DNA of 64,000 nt from Lutraria lutraria (GCA_964023205.1 OZ026835.1:19498968-19562967), one strand, 5' to 3'; shown: positions 21,465-33,657, counted from the first letter of the stretch. Translations and numbers: made by a program. Notes: generated by a model from the sequence alone, not told the origin.

Positions 21465-21509
21465 TGTACCAGCAGATGTCAACCTAGTATGTAAGAAGTA
21501 TGATGTAGA

Positions 21510-21945
21510 TTTTTATACCTCCAGCATCTATAATGCAGGAGACATATAATGATTGTCCTGTCTGTCCTTCCATCCTTACATCCATCCATAGGAGAACACC
21601 TGAATACTTAGTCAGTTACTTACATAGTCATATACACTTGTCATTCACGTAGAAACTTATCCAGTTCCTTGCTTAGTTATGTATGATGCAGGAGGAATAA
21701 TTATGGTGATTGCCCTGTCCGTTCGTACAAGGTTAAGTAGATTTTACCATTTCATCTAGCACCAACACTGCTTAATTACTAGAACACTTGAGTACTTATA
21801 CAGTTGTTGCCTATGACATTCTCAATCTACCCGCATCAACCAACCTCACTTTGACCGTGACATAAATTGGACTCAGAATTGTTAAAATGGACTTATCTTG
21901 ACAAGTGAACACACCAGTCTTAGCATCTTGTTGTGTCTGTAGTGT
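21510..21945 (+). repeat. Degenerate hairpin-headed repeat
   Basis: TATACCTCCAGCATCTATAA followed by TGCAGGAGACATAT is a hairpin head (arms CTCCAGCAT and ATGCAGGAG) with a GTCCTGTCTGTCC run after it. A second head-like TGCAGGAGGAATAATTATGG occurs at about 21,690. The 3' end is not clear. Confidence 0.4.
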
Positions 21946-22440
21946 TCTTATATTTCTTAAATCATAGAGTTGATTTCTGATATAATGTTAATAAAACAAA
22001 GAAACACCAACTAATGTCTATTGTACTGTAGATACTTGTATGAAGTTATTTCTGTTTTATTTTTTATCTGATGTTTTTTTGTAGATGATACAGGATACAA
22101 TCTTGGATGTATGTATGGTTTACTGTGAAATCTTTCAACACAACAATGGAAAACAAACAACTTGGTTAGAGAAATATCTTCAATAAGACAAATTTTGTAA
22201 TCTCCTTCTTTCAGTTCATTCATTTTGTATCATTAATATATGAATTTATAATTGAGTGAAACATTTCCCTTACATGTTAGTAACAAATAAGTTTGATTCA
22301 GTTTTAAATTGGGACATGTGTTTATAGCAGATACAACTTTTTACATCTTTGTTGATTGTTGATTAAGTCACAAACTGATCATCATTGTAAATGTTCCATG
22401 AACATCAACTATTAAATGTACATTTTTGTGCCCCACCACT

Positions 22441-22457
22441 TTTTTGGGGGGGGGGGG
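22441..22457 (+). repeat. Homopolymer T/G tract
   Basis: A TTTTTT run followed by about a dozen G follows GTGCCCCACCAC. The pair (CCCC...GGGG) could be the head hairpin of another degraded repeat element. The exact G count may be unreliable. Confidence 0.6.
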
Positions 22458-22734
22458 GTATTGTAGTTTTATTGTAGTTTTGTATATATCTGTGATACTA
22501 GCAATGTTTGTTTTTGACTCCACATGATTGATTGTACTTGATGCTGATCTCGATGTTAAAACTAAAAATCTACTGGGTATCATAATTGAATTTAATATAT
22601 AAATATTATTACTTTCCTAAGGACAAGCATTATTATATGCAAGAATGAAGTTGACACAAAAACATGTGAAATTGTCATAGGCATTATCAATTTGCCACAA
22701 ATGAAAATTCTTAATTTCTGCCTGTGCATTGTTT

Positions 22735-22890
22735 ATATTAATTGTTCAACCTCTCCAAGAGCGGCCCTCTCTTGAGCAAGAAACTTCCTTCCAAAACAGC
22801 ATAATTTAACTATTAATTCAACCTCTCTAGAGCAACTTTCCTCAACAACAACATAATTCGCTACTCCAAAAGGGTGTTGCTTTATACTTA
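22735..22890 (+). repeat. Dispersed repeat, copy 1 of 2
   Basis: Words AGAGCGGCCCTCTCTTGAGC, CAACCTCTCTAGAGCAAC and CTACTCCAAAAGGGTGTTGC occur in the same order and orientation at 32,505-32,660. It is likely an internally decayed MITE. Confidence 0.65.
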
Positions 22891-22930
22891 TATTCGTTAT
22901 AAATATACTTAACTCTGTTTATACTTTATA

Positions 22931-23183
22931 GTGAAATTTTATCAAACTGTCAAAATGTATGCATTCACTTCTTTTAACTTCATACATGTACCACAGTCAG
23001 TAGTTTTTATTTCATCATTAGGGCATGTCCCATTCCTCATGTTTATATTCTAGTAATTTTCTATGTAGCACATTGTTAAAAACATGATTGTACATTCGAC
23101 ATCTTATCGTATAAATTACGAAAGTAATCTAAGCTCACCGAAGCTAAAAATAAATTCAGCTTTGACTGTTCAATAAAATGACA
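22931..23183. mobile_element. MITE copy (family M), uninterrupted
   Basis: The ends GAAATTTTATCAAACTGTCA and GACTGTTCAATAAAATGACA are inverted repeats of each other and match those at 20,643 and 25,471. An internal GAAGCTAAAAATAAATTCAG word is also shared. A second, unrelated MITE begins 5 bp further on. Confidence 0.65.
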
Positions 23184-23188
23184 TAATA

Positions 23189-23471
23189 CATAGTTCCCAC
23201 ACTTGCATTGAATTGGCGGCCATCTTGAAAGTCAGATTTCTTATATGTTTAATAAAAAAAACAAAAAGTAGTTATTAAACAACTGAATGTACAAAATATA
23301 ACTTAATCATGGAGTTGGAAAAAACATAAGCATATCAGGTTTAAGAAAATGTAGTTGTCAGATAGGAATATCAATTTTTTATCTGAACAAATATCTTCTA
23401 ACAATTCTTGTCAAATTAGCCTTTCAAGATGGCGACCAAGGGAGGTAAATATTGTAGATGTGGGAACTATG
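23189..23471. mobile_element. 283-bp MITE with TA target site
   Basis: The terminal inverted repeats begin CATAGTTCCCACA at both ends (perfect for 13 bp) and extend imperfectly for about 45 bp, through a GCCATCTTGAAAG block at both ends. TA flanks the element on both sides (23,187-23,188 and 23,472-23,473). The interior is AT-rich and non-coding. The TA target suggests mobilisation by a Tc1/mariner-type transposase. Confidence 0.8.
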
Positions 23472-23474
23472 TAT

Positions 23475-24340
23475 ACTTGTTTGACTTTTATAACATTCTG
23501 TGAGAACACTAGGTACAATTTATTCTGAAATATATTTGTCTGTTGTATTAAAATCATTCAGATATAGTCATAAAAATGACTTCTGAGCATATTGTATTAT
23601 TGAAGATCATTGTGTATAAATAAACTGTAAAGCTTTGTCTTTTGTTAGTGTTATTTTATTCAACATAATCAATAAGTATGTGACAAGTACATTTGAAAAA
23701 ATCAACTAATTAACATAAATTTTTAAGCATCACATAATATTATAAGTGAAGAAATTGAAACAAGTAGTAAAAAAAAAAAATAAAAAATTTGCCCACAAAG
23801 ACGGCAAAATTTCCATAAGTGCTTACACTTTACACAGATCAACAAATGTGTAAGGGTCGGCCTTGTGTATCTCGTCAAAAATATCTTGTTCCTAAATAAT
23901 CACCATGACATTATTTTTTAAATATTCTACTGAACATATTACTTACAAAATCACATCAATAAATATTCTGTTTAACAATCATATAGTTATATACTCCTCC
24001 AAATTTGATAAAGAACACTTCCTCAATGATTGCATGTATAATTCCTACAAATACACTTAACAAAACTTATAACGTCCCTTTGTAAAATATGCAATTTTTT
24101 TTTCATAATTATAAGCTACATTACTATCAACAAAAAATGTGTTCTATTGATTCTTATCCGGTTTCTTCTCTATAATTATAAAACAGTTAATTTGCATGTG
24201 GTAAGTATGAATCTTCATAGCAATTTTTTAAATCGATAGCCACGTTACAGAAAAACACAAAATGGGGTGGATGTCCATTGAGGGAATTTTTTAAGGGCCA
24301 GCCTTGTCGGCCTTATTCACCGAGGATCCTGTACTTACAG
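23475..24340. other. No recognisable feature
   Basis: Very AT-rich with poly-A (23,769-23,781) and no supported frame. A short phrase GGGCCAGCCTTGTCGGCC occurs at 24,295-24,312. Confidence 0.5.
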
Positions 24341-25480
24341 GTACATTTAGATTTAGTGTAAGTAACTAAAGTAAGTTACATCTGACCAAGTGTATAATTA
24401 TAGCCTGCTAAGTGACTAACTATATTTTTAACAAGCATTTTTGAATAGGTTATGTAAAAAACTAAGTCTGTTGCTTACCTAGTCCAACTAATTGTACACT
24501 ACATAAACACATTATTAGTGACTGGTTGTGTCTATAATACCATAAGTGACTGGTGACTAAGTAACCAGCTATATGTAAAAAACTATGTAAGTATCTGACC
24601 AAGTAAGTGACAATGTTAATGATATAACTAGGTATACATAGTATGTATTCGACAATTGATGGACCAAATGTATAAGACAATGTCAGTGACTGGCTAATTG
24701 TTTATAACAAGGTAAGTGACCTGCTATTTGTATGTTAATTAGTGTATATAACTTTGTAAGTGACCAGATAATTGTATGTTAATTGGTGTATATAACTTGT
24801 ATAGTGACTGGCTAATTGTATGTTAATTAGTGTATATAACTTGGTGACAGGCTAATTGTATGTTAATTGGTGTATATAACTTGTGTAGTGACTGGCTAAT
24901 TGTATGTTAATTAGTGTATATAACTTGGTAAGTGACTGGTAAATTGTATGTTAATTAGTGTATATAACTTGGTAGGTGACTGGTTAATAGTATGTTAATT
25001 AGTGTATAGAACAGAACAGAACATATCATTTATTCACTCAATACATGTACAAAACATGCAAATATGAGGTTTTTACAATAAAACAAAACAAATAAACGAG
25101 GCTATAGAATTTAGACATACTGAAAAATGTACATTTGTCAAAGTATATCAACATAATATTTAACAATTTCAGCATATAGAAGAATTACATTATCACTTTT
25201 TGGATTATACATTTTACAAATTTACATAACTTATTTAATTCTAACTTATTTTTTGTGCACATTAGATTTTCCAGTTTAAACATATTTGGTCGACGGTAAT
25301 AGATGGGTTTCAGAAATCGTTTTCTTTCATCATAACTTGTGTAGTGACTGGCTAATTGTATGTTAATTAGTGTATATAACTTGGTTGGTGATTAGCTAGT
25401 TGTATGTTACTTAGTGTATATGACTTGGTATGTGACTGACTGGCTTATTCTTTGTTGCTTAATGTAATGTGTGGTGCAAT
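24340..25480 (+). repeat. 44-bp satellite array, interrupted by a LINE 3' end
   Basis: TGTATGTTAATT recurs at about 24,729, 24,773, 24,817, 24,857, 24,901, 24,945 and 24,989 (mostly 44 bp apart, one unit of 40), each with AGTGTATATAACTTGGTAAG and GTGACTGGCTAAT. The array resumes at 25,336 after an inserted LINE fragment and fades by 25,480. From 24,340 to 24,700 the same words (AAGTGACTGG, TATATAAC) appear in degenerate form. Confidence 0.85.
25013..25333 (-). pseudogene. LINE 3' end (C-terminus of ORF2 plus UTR), 5'-truncated
   Basis: Reading the minus strand from 25,333, a frame gives RKRFLKPIYYRRPNMFKLEN and continues with MCTKNKLELNKLCKFVK, which resembles the basic extreme C-terminus of molluscan LINE ORF2 proteins. 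AT-rich UTR and a tail of TTCTG units (AGAACAGAACAGAACA on the plus strand at 25,016-25,031) follow. It sits inside a 44-bp satellite unit and joins unit text directly on both sides, so it is an insertion. Severe 5' truncation is typical of target-primed reverse transcription. Confidence 0.65.
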
Positions 25481-25737
25481 TTTATTAAACTGTCAAAGCT
25501 AAATAATTACACGGTCGATGAATGTGATCATTTTTAGCTTCATACCACAGTTATTTTTTTTTACCATTATATGTTTTGTAGTCATCGTTAAATGCATAAT
25601 TGTACGTTTGTTCACTGGTATAACAAAAATCATAGCACAGATTACCAAAGTAATTGTACGGTACTTACCAAAGGTAAAAATAAATGCAAGCAATGACTGT
25701 GAAATTATGCAGCTTTGACAGTTTAATAAAATCACAC
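25471..25737. mobile_element. MITE copy (family M), best preserved
   Basis: The left end is TTTTATTAAACTGTCAAAGC and the right end is its near-perfect inverse, GCTTTGACAGTTTAATAAAA. Interior segments CACGGTCGATGAATGTGATC and CTTACCAAAGGTAAAAATAA are shared with the copy split at 20.6-21.5 kb. Two 66-78-codon frames across it arise by chance. Confidence 0.75.
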
Positions 25738-26219
25738 ATTATCAACTTTTAACTATTGACTAATAATGTTCGGAAACAACTGACCACACTCCAATGAAAT
25801 GCAACCATGGTCCTGCTTTTATGAGGATCCATTAGCTGACACAAAATCTAGTTCAAAAACATGTTTATGTACTTGACAAATAAGTAAGCCCTTATTAATT
25901 ATAATTGAAAAATATGCGAAGTAACAATTATATAAGCTAAGACATGTCTATGAAACTATAATTGAGACTTGTGTACATACCCTCAGGTAGGCATCAGATC
26001 AATACAGGAGCATCATGGGAAAACAATACCACCGCAGCTTTCTACAGATCATACAATCATCCACTTAATGAGTGATTTCTTAGTTCTCTGCACAATGCTA
26101 TAAAAAGAACAATTTTTGTGTTGATTTAATGATCATTATCTAGACGAAATATGAAAATATATAAGTTGGAATATAAAAAAATAAACAGACAAACTAAGTT
26201 AGTAAAGGACCTGACTAAA
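25738..26219. other. No supported gene
   Basis: After CCTCAG (ending 25,986) a frame of 38 codons runs to a stop at about 26,103; it lacks a polypyrimidine tract and is not supported. Otherwise featureless AT-rich DNA. Confidence 0.35.
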
Positions 26220-26395
26220 TACAGTCAACCCTGTGTAAGGGGTCACCCCTGAATAAAGGCCATCTTCTGAATATAGGCTATTCTTAAAAGAACTGCCATT
26301 GGATATCTAAAACATATGACCTCAAAATAAAGGCCACCTGTCAATAAAGGCCACATTTTCTCTTTCCTAAGGGTTGCCACTGATTTGGCTGAATG
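26220..26395 (+). mobile_element. MITE family P, copy 1 of 4
   Basis: It starts TACAGTCAACCCTGTGTAAG and contains GACCTCAAAATAAAGGCCAC and ATTTTCTCTTTCCTAAGGGT. The same order of words occurs at 35,045-35,182, 39,838-39,992 and, inverted, 43,440-43,605. Non-coding. Confidence 0.7.
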
Positions 26396-27120
26396 TAAGT
26401 GCCTGACTAAGTATGTGACTGACTAACGTTTTACGTATGTGACTGGCAAAGTATTTAAGTGCCTGATTAAATACATGTATGTACATATTTGCCTTAGTAT
26501 GAAGTTCCTGACTTAGTATATAACTGATTAACTAAGTATGTAAATTTGACTAATTATGTAAGTTTATTACTAACGCCATTTTCACTAAAAGTATGTAAGT
26601 ATTTGAATAAGAATGCAGTGTCTGACGTAGAATAAAACAGACTAAGTATGTAACTAAGTATGTAAATGTCTGGCTAAGTATGTAAGTGCCTGATTAAGTA
26701 TGTAAGTGTTTACCTTAGTATGTAAGTGCCTAAGTATATATCTAATTAACAAAGTATATATGACTTATGACAAATTATGTAAGTATTATATTAAGTATCT
26801 AAGTATCAGATTCTGAATAAGTATGACTGACTTAGTATGTAACTGACTTAGTATATATTAGTGCCTGACTTAGCATCTAAGTATCTCAATAAGTATGTAA
26901 GTGCCTGGTTTAGTATTTGAGTGTCTGAATAATTATGTAAGTGCCTGGCTTAGCATCCAAGTATCTGAATAATTATGTAAGTGCCTGACCTGACTTACTA
27001 TCTAAGTATCTGAATAATTATGTAAGTGCCTGGCTATCTGAATAATCATGTAAGGCCTGGCTTAGTATAAGGATTGTAAGACCTGGTTTGATATTTAAGT
27101 ATCTGAATAAGTATGTAAGT
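26396..27120 (+). repeat. Degenerate 40-bp satellite, left flank
   Basis: Words such as TAAGTGCCTGACTTAGTATG and AAGTATCTGAATAAGTATG recur at irregular spacing, with units losing regularity toward the left. This is the diverged margin of the homogeneous array at 27,120. Confidence 0.75.
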
Positions 27121-28085
27121 GTCTGATGTAGTATCTAAGTACCTGAATAAGTATGTGAGTGTCTGATGTAGTATTTAAGTATCTGAATAACCATGTAAGT
27201 GTCTGATGTAGTATTTAAGTATCTGAACCATGTAAATGTCTGATGTAGTATTTAAGTATCTGAATAACCATGTAAGTGTCTGATGTAGTATTTAAGTATC
27301 TGAATAAGTATGTAAGTGTCTGATGTAGTATTTAAGTATCTGAATAAGTATGTAAGTGTCTGATGTAGTATTTAAGTATCTGAATAAGTATGTAAGTGTC
27401 TGATGTAGTAATTAAGTATCTGAATAACCATGTAAGTGTCTGATGTAGTAATTAAGTATCTGAATAAGTATGTAAGTGTCTGATGTAGTATTTAAGTATC
27501 TGCATAACCATGTAAGTGTCTGATGTAGTATTTAAGTATCTGAATAAGTATGTAAGTGTCTGATGTAGTATTTAAGTATCTGAATAACCATGTAAGTGTC
27601 TGATGTAGTATTTAAGTATCTGAACCATGTAAATGTCTGATGTAGTATTTAAGTATCTGAATAACCATGTAAGTGTCTGATGTAGTATTTAAGTATCTGA
27701 ATAAGTATGTAAGTGTCTGATGTAGTATTTAAGTATCTGAATAAGTATGTAAGTGTCTGATGTAGTATTTAAGTATCTGAATAAGTATGTAAGTGTCTGA
27801 TGTAGTAATTAAGTATCTGAATAACCATGTAAGTGTCTGATGTAGTAATTAAGTATCTGAATAAGTATGTAAGTGTCTGATGTAGTATTTAAGTATCTGC
27901 ATAACCATGTAAGTGTCTGATGTAGTATTTAAGTATCTGAATAAGTATGTAAGTGTCTGATGTAGTAATTAAGTATCTGAATAACCATGTAAGTGTCTGA
28001 TGTAGTATTTAAGTATCTGAATAAGTATTTAAGCGTCTGATGTAGTATCTAAGTGTCTGAATAAGTATATAAGTGTTTGAATAAA
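27120..28085 (+). repeat. 40-bp satellite array A with a 397-bp higher-order duplication
   Basis: The unit is TGATGTAGTATTTAAGTATC followed by TGAATAAGTATGTAAGTGTC. Marker variants are duplicated at a fixed distance: a short unit with CTGAACCATGTAAATG at 27,223 and 27,620, and CTGCATAACC at 27,500 and 27,897, both 397 bp apart. A block of ten units (nine of 40 bp and one shortened) has therefore been duplicated as a whole, spanning about 27,186-27,980. Confidence 0.9.
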
Positions 28086-28978
28086 CATAATTTGGATAAT
28101 ATGTTATGTTGTAAATCATTTATTTACTGATATTTATGTATGTTCATTACAGTAGATTGTCACGTTGTTATGTATTATATATGAATTGTGAAATTAAATG
28201 TAAGGTATGATGGTGGGATGACCCGACCCCCTCATACTTATTATGGTGTGAAATAAACGAGGTTACCCAGTTGGGGCCTCAAAACAAAAAAGAATCAAAT
28301 TAGTATATATTAAGTGCTTGGCTTGCATTTAGGAATCTGAATAAGCAGGTAAACGACTCGGCAGGGTTACATTTTTGCTTTTTTTTGCAACATAGTACAT
28401 TTGTAGTTCCAAACATCATATAAAATTAAAGTACTGAAAATACTGTCAGAACTTGATTTTTCCATACGAAGCAAAAAAAATAAAAATAGAGAAATGTGTA
28501 CCCACATTGTTCGTGCTGATTTATTGAGGAAATATTCCAGGTATATCTATATAATCACACTATTTAGTTTCATACTATTTGCTTTATGCAGGATTCTTTT
28601 AACCAAGCTGTTACGGAGTCCAGCGACATTAGCTTGCTCACCGATTACAAAGGGACTTGGTTTTGATAAAAATTAAGTCCCAAAATTGGATTGACTAAAC
28701 ACTGGTTACCCTGGTTACCCTTAGACTTAAACACATTCTTGCATTTATTGTATCATCTGTTAGAGAGGTAGGTCAATTTTCATAATGGTGTCTTCATTTG
28801 ATTCCAAGGTACTGTTTTACGTTGGGGTAGAGGAACAAAAACAGTTGTAACTCTCTTAACTGACAGTGAAAGTTTTTTTTTAATTCACCTGTAAATGTCT
28901 TAATGGATATACAAAAGTATGACAATATTTAAAATACATTCCTTAACACTTCATATTATACAAAATTAATGTACTTCG
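28086..28978. other. Non-repetitive spacer between two related satellites; possible LINE tail
   Basis: The text to about 28,270 ends GGTGTGAAATAAACGAGGTT, similar in style to the LINE tail at 3,650. A hairpin GTATGA...TCATAC lies at 28,205-28,237. The rest has no recognised feature; a 60-codon frame at 28,494 is not supported. Confidence 0.35.
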
Positions 28979-30380
28979 AAATCCTTAAGTATCTAAATAA
29001 ATATGTAAGTGCTTGACTTATAATGTAAGTATCTGAGTAAGTATGTAATTGCCTGGCTTAATATTTAAGTATCTGAATAAGTATGTAAGTGCCTGGCTTA
29101 ATATTAAGTATCTGAATAAGTATGTAAGTGCCTGTCTTAATATTTAAGTATCTGAATAAGTCTGTAAGTGTCTGTCTTAATATTTAAGTATCTGAATAAG
29201 TATGTAAGTGCCTGTCTTAATATTTAAGTATCTGAATAAGTATATAAGTGTCTGTCTTAATATTTAAGTATCTGAATAAGTATGTAAGTGTCTGTCTTAG
29301 TATTTAAGTATCTGAATAAGTATGTAAGTGCCTGTCTTAATATTTAAGTATCTGAATAAGTATATAAGTGTCTGTCTTAATATTTAAGTATCTGAATAAG
29401 TATATAAGTGTCTGTCTTAATATTTAAGTATCTGAATAAGTATGTAAGTACGTGGCTTAATACTTAAGTATCTGAATAAGTATGTAAGTGCCTGGATTAA
29501 TATTTAAGTATCATAATAAGTATGTAAGTGTCTGTCTTAATATTTAAGTATCTGAATAAGTATGTAAGTACGTGGCTTAATACTTAAGTATCTGAATAAG
29601 TATGTAAGTGCCTGGATTAATATTTAAGTATCTGAATAAGAATATAAGTGTCTGTCTTAATATTTAAGTATCTGAATAAGTATGTAAGTGCCTGTCTTAA
29701 TATTTAAGTATCTGAATAAGTATGTAAGTGCCTGTCTTAATATTTAAGTATCTGAATAAGTATATAAGTGTCTGTCTTAATATTTAAGTATCTGAATAAG
29801 TATGTAAGTGTCTGTCTTAGTATTTAAGTATCTGAATAAGTATGTAAGTGCCTGTCTTAATATTTAAGTATCTGAATAAGTATATAAGTGTCTGTCTTAA
29901 TATTTAAGTATCTGAATAGGTATATAAGTGTCTGTCTTAATATTTAAGTATCTGAATAAGTATGTAAGTACGTGGCTTAATACTTAAGTATCTGAATAAG
30001 TATGTAAGTGCCTGGATTAATATTTAAGTATCATAATAAGTATGTAAGTGTCTGTCTTAATATTTAAGTATCTGAATAAGTATGTAAGTACGTGGCTTAA
30101 TACTTAAGTATCTGAATAAGTATGTAAGTGCCTGGATTAATATTTAAGTATCTGAATAAGAATATAAGTGTCTGTCTTAATATTTAAGTATCTGAATAAG
30201 TATGTAAGTGCCTGTCTTAATATTTAAGTATCTGAATAAGTATGTAAGTGTGTGGCTTAATACTTAAGTATCTGAATAAGTATGTAAGTGCGTGGCTTAA
30301 TACTTAAGTATCTGAAGAAGTATGTAAGTGCCTGGATTAATATTTAAGTATCTGAATAAGTATGTAAGTGCCTGATTGAT
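28979..30380 (+). repeat. 40-bp satellite array B with a 520-bp higher-order duplication
   Basis: The unit is TATTTAAGTATCTGAATAAG followed by TATGTAAGTGCCTGTCTTAA, period exactly 40. Marker variants recur 520 bp (13 units) apart: TCATAATAAG at 29,511 and 30,031, AAGAATATAAGTG near 29,638 and 30,158, and TCTGTCTTAG at 29,291 and 29,811. The blocks at about 29,161-29,680 and 29,681-30,200 are nearly identical, so the duplication is recent. Confidence 0.9.
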
Positions 30381-31035
30381 AATGTTAATATCTGAATGCC
30401 TGAGATAGGATGTAACAGACTAACTTAGCATATATAGGGACCTGACTAAATAAGTATCTGTCTATGCATAACAGTGCCTCACTTAATAATTAAGTAACTG
30501 ACTTAGTATGGAACAGACAAAACTTAGTATGTAAGTATCTGTCGAAGTATACAAATGTCTGACTTAGTATGTAACAGATTAATTATGTATGCAAGTGCCT
30601 GACTAATAATGCTTACAGACTGACTAAGTACATTTCTTACCAAATATGTAACATACTAAATAAGTATTATCGCGTCTGGCATTATACTAAGTGCTGAACT
30701 GAATTTGTAACAGACCAAATAAGTAAGTGGGGATGCAAGTATGCAAAACGACTAAATATTCTAAGTGCTTTACTTTTTATGTAACATATTAAAAAATATG
30801 AAATGATGTAACTAAGTATACAATAATTGCCTTACTAAGTATGTTATTTTCTAACAAACTATGTAACAGACTTACTGAATTTGAAACGAATTAAAGAATA
30901 TTGAATGCAAGTACCTGGCTAAGGATGTAAATTCCTGACATGGTATGCAAGTCTCCAAGTATGTAAGTGCTTCATTAAGTATGTAACTGACAAACAAAGT
31001 ATGTAACACCCTGGATTAAGTATTTAAGTAAGTTA
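30381..31035 (+). repeat. Degenerate 40-bp satellite, right flank
   Basis: Scattered AAGTATGTAAGTGC, TGACTTAGTATGTAAC and similar words without fixed spacing. It mirrors the decayed left margin of array A. Confidence 0.65.
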
Positions 31036-31385
31036 CCAGCCCAATCTATCAACTAAGAACAAGAATGGCATGTACAACACAATCATTAAATAAAATTTTA
31101 CCTTGAAGCCTTGAATAGTCTTATATTGATGAATGTCGCTCTTGCTCTAATTGGCATCGAACTGTGTTGGTAGTTTATTGTCAAGAACGATTCGCCCAAA
31201 TATCCCAATCATAGCCTTATGCTTGAAGTGTACTGTGTTTACAGCTTTAGTTAAAGACTGTTTCTTATTTCCATGTGACCTGTTACCACAAAATGATAAA
31301 CTGTTATTGATTATGTAAGTGAATGAAACCTCCAATATTACCATACCTAAACATTTTGTACTCATTATAATATCTTGGACAGGTT
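31036..31385. other. No recognisable feature
   Basis: Short stretch between the satellite domain and a repeat-element fragment. An 81-codon minus-strand frame overlaps it but has no support. Confidence 0.4.
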
Positions 31386-31986
31386 CGAACATGAGTCATC
31401 TTAGAACAAGCTTGATTATGAATCACCTGGGGTCAAAAACTAGGCCACCAGGTAAAATCTTAGAAAACCTTGTTAACATTGTAGGTGTTACAGTTTTGAG
31501 TGGATATTCATCAAACTTTGCCAGAATGTTTTTCATTATTATATATTGGACGAGTTCGAACATGGGTCACCTGGAGTCGAAAACTAGGTCACCATGTCAC
31601 ATCTTAGGTAAAAAACATGTTAATGCTCTAGATGTCACTGTATTGATTGGATCTTCACCAAACCTTGTCCGATTGTTTGTCTCAATGAGGACAAGTTCGA
31701 ATATGGGTCATCTGATGTAAAAAACTAGGTTACCAGATCAAATCTTAGGAAAACCTTATTAACACTTCAGATGTCAATTTTTGATTGGATCTTCGCCAAA
31801 CCTTGTTAGAATGTTTGTCTTAATAATGATATGTGGGACAAGTTTGGACATGCGTCATCTATGGGTCAGACACTAGGTCATCTGGTCAAATCACAGGAAA
31901 ACCTTGGTATCAACAGACCTCATGATACAGGTTTTTAAAGATGTTTTAATGAACAAACAATGATTGTCATCTTGACGCTCTTGTTT
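31386..31986 (+). mobile_element. Hairpin-ended element fragment, 148-bp core type
   Basis: Core words GGTCACCTGGAGTCGAAAAC, TTGATTGGATCTTCACCAAA and AGAATGTTTGTCTTAATAAT recur three to four times. The 3' end is eroded (GATTGTCATCTTGACGCTCTTGTT ends near 31,984). The 5' head is missing. A 133-codon frame on the plus strand merely follows the repeat. Confidence 0.7.
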
Positions 31987-32499
31987 ATGTAAAGGCGGAG
32001 TGATGTAGTTTGAATTCAAGAAAATATTGAGTATTTACAAGAAGTTCCTGTTTAGGTAAACTGTCATACAAACAGGTTAATTCTCTGGAGTGACCCTATT
32101 CGTAAGTACATGTAACTTACACATATGATAATAACAAGGTGAATCTAATCCTGAATATCGTACAATTGTAATAAGTAACTCTATTCGTAATGAACGTATA
32201 ATAATGATAATAATGCTATATTTGTTAATCACTTACACATATGGTACAACAAAGTGACCCTTTTCGTAAATAACTCACACATATAATAGTATGCATTATG
32301 CACTGACCGACTTAATAGCATTAAAAAAAGAATTACCTCTCTCAAATCTCTCACATAATGGCGACCTAAAAAATTCAGTCATCGTGAACGAGTCAGGTCA
32401 TGCAGCGTAACAGCTTGTGGTCATGAATATATGGTCACAACACAGATCTGTGAATAAATTTAATCACTAAATAGTAATAGCATTTCTTACTGTACATGT

Positions 32500-32665
32500 A
32501 TACAGTACAACATCTCCAGAGCGGCCCTTTCTTGAGCAACAGCCTCTCTTCAACGACAATATGTTTTTTCCTACTGCGCGATTTAACTATCAATTTAACA
32601 TCTCTAGAGCAACAACCTCTCAACAACAACCTTATTTTGCTACTCCAAAAGGGTATTGCCTTGGA
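32500..32665 (+). repeat. Dispersed repeat, copy 2 of 2
   Basis: AGAGCGGCCCTTTCTTGAGC, CATCTCTAGAGCAACAACC and CTACTCCAAAAGGGTATTGC match the copy at 22,735-22,890 in order and orientation. Confidence 0.65.
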
Positions 32666-33657
32666 CAAGTTGAACAGTGTTGTAATTAATAACTAAGTCA
32701 CCCATTATCATTCACCGTGAATCATTGTCACACAAAATTCTTAGGAGTACTAGTAAGTGTTTGTATTATTATAGAACATTCTAATTGTTTCCATTCTTAC
32801 GTTCATTGGTCATCAGGTGAGGTTGAGCTCACACATATTTAGAACGTTTAACCACAAAACTAAAGGGAATTATTTCATTTAAATAATGATAAATATTCAT
32901 GAATATACAGAAAGAATTATTCTTGCAGTACCGTCAAAATAAGCAGAAAGAACAATGTTTATACACCCCACAACAACGTACTAACCCCTGGTGTTTTCAA
33001 CGGCATTTCAGTTAAATACCTATGGGTCCCATTGTTACAAAAATGCAATACAAAATTGTATTTATAGTCGGTTGGCATATTAACAATGTAACATTAGCTA
33101 TGAATAGCTATTGGCCGAAATAAACAGCTGTCCCGGCACTGCTTTACAACATGAGCCATTTTATTGTACAGTATTGTATTACTCATTAGAAAAATCACGT
33201 GCACCGCCATACTTTTATGATATGTTAAAATATAAGAAGCTTAGTCGTCACGTGAATTAAAGCTTATCACAGTATATTACAAAATAACAAATTTACCTGT
33301 CCGCACAGTTGTCACAACATTCCAAAATTGCCCACATCTTGGAACAAATTCTCATCAGAAACATTCTGTTTTATCAAACAATGACAGCTGTCTTGTCCCG
33401 CCAACGTATAAATGACCAAATTTTATGTCACATGGCCACATTTTTATTCAAATCTTACACAGGTCTGTTTTACACAAATTGTAACTTCAAGTGTATCTAA
33501 ACCAACAAATGTTCACAGGTGATACAAATGGACACACGAGAAAGTCGTGCGAATGGATTGAATGTGCTACGGACGGTATAAGAGTGTGTTTGGAAGAGGC
33601 GTTAAACTGTTCGTACATTATTGCTGGGGTTCAAAATAGCTTTTCATCTCATTTCAG
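32666..33657. other. No recognisable feature
   Basis: AT-rich DNA, with one 63-codon frame at 33,309 that has no support. Confidence 0.4.

Noticed and set aside
22085..22186. A possible second terminal exon resembling the one at 18,655
   Set aside because: The frame after TTTGTAG ends at a TAG after 28 codons, and the segment that looked similar (NNGKQTTW) lies in another frame with a stop just upstream. The resemblance is only A-rich DNA.
26396..30380. CRISPR-like appearance of the 40-bp repeat arrays
   Set aside because: Units are contiguous with no unique spacers, and the DNA is clearly eukaryotic. These are satellites.
31319..31720. 133-codon frame on the plus strand
   Set aside because: It lies entirely in the core repeats of a hairpin-ended element and repeats with them.
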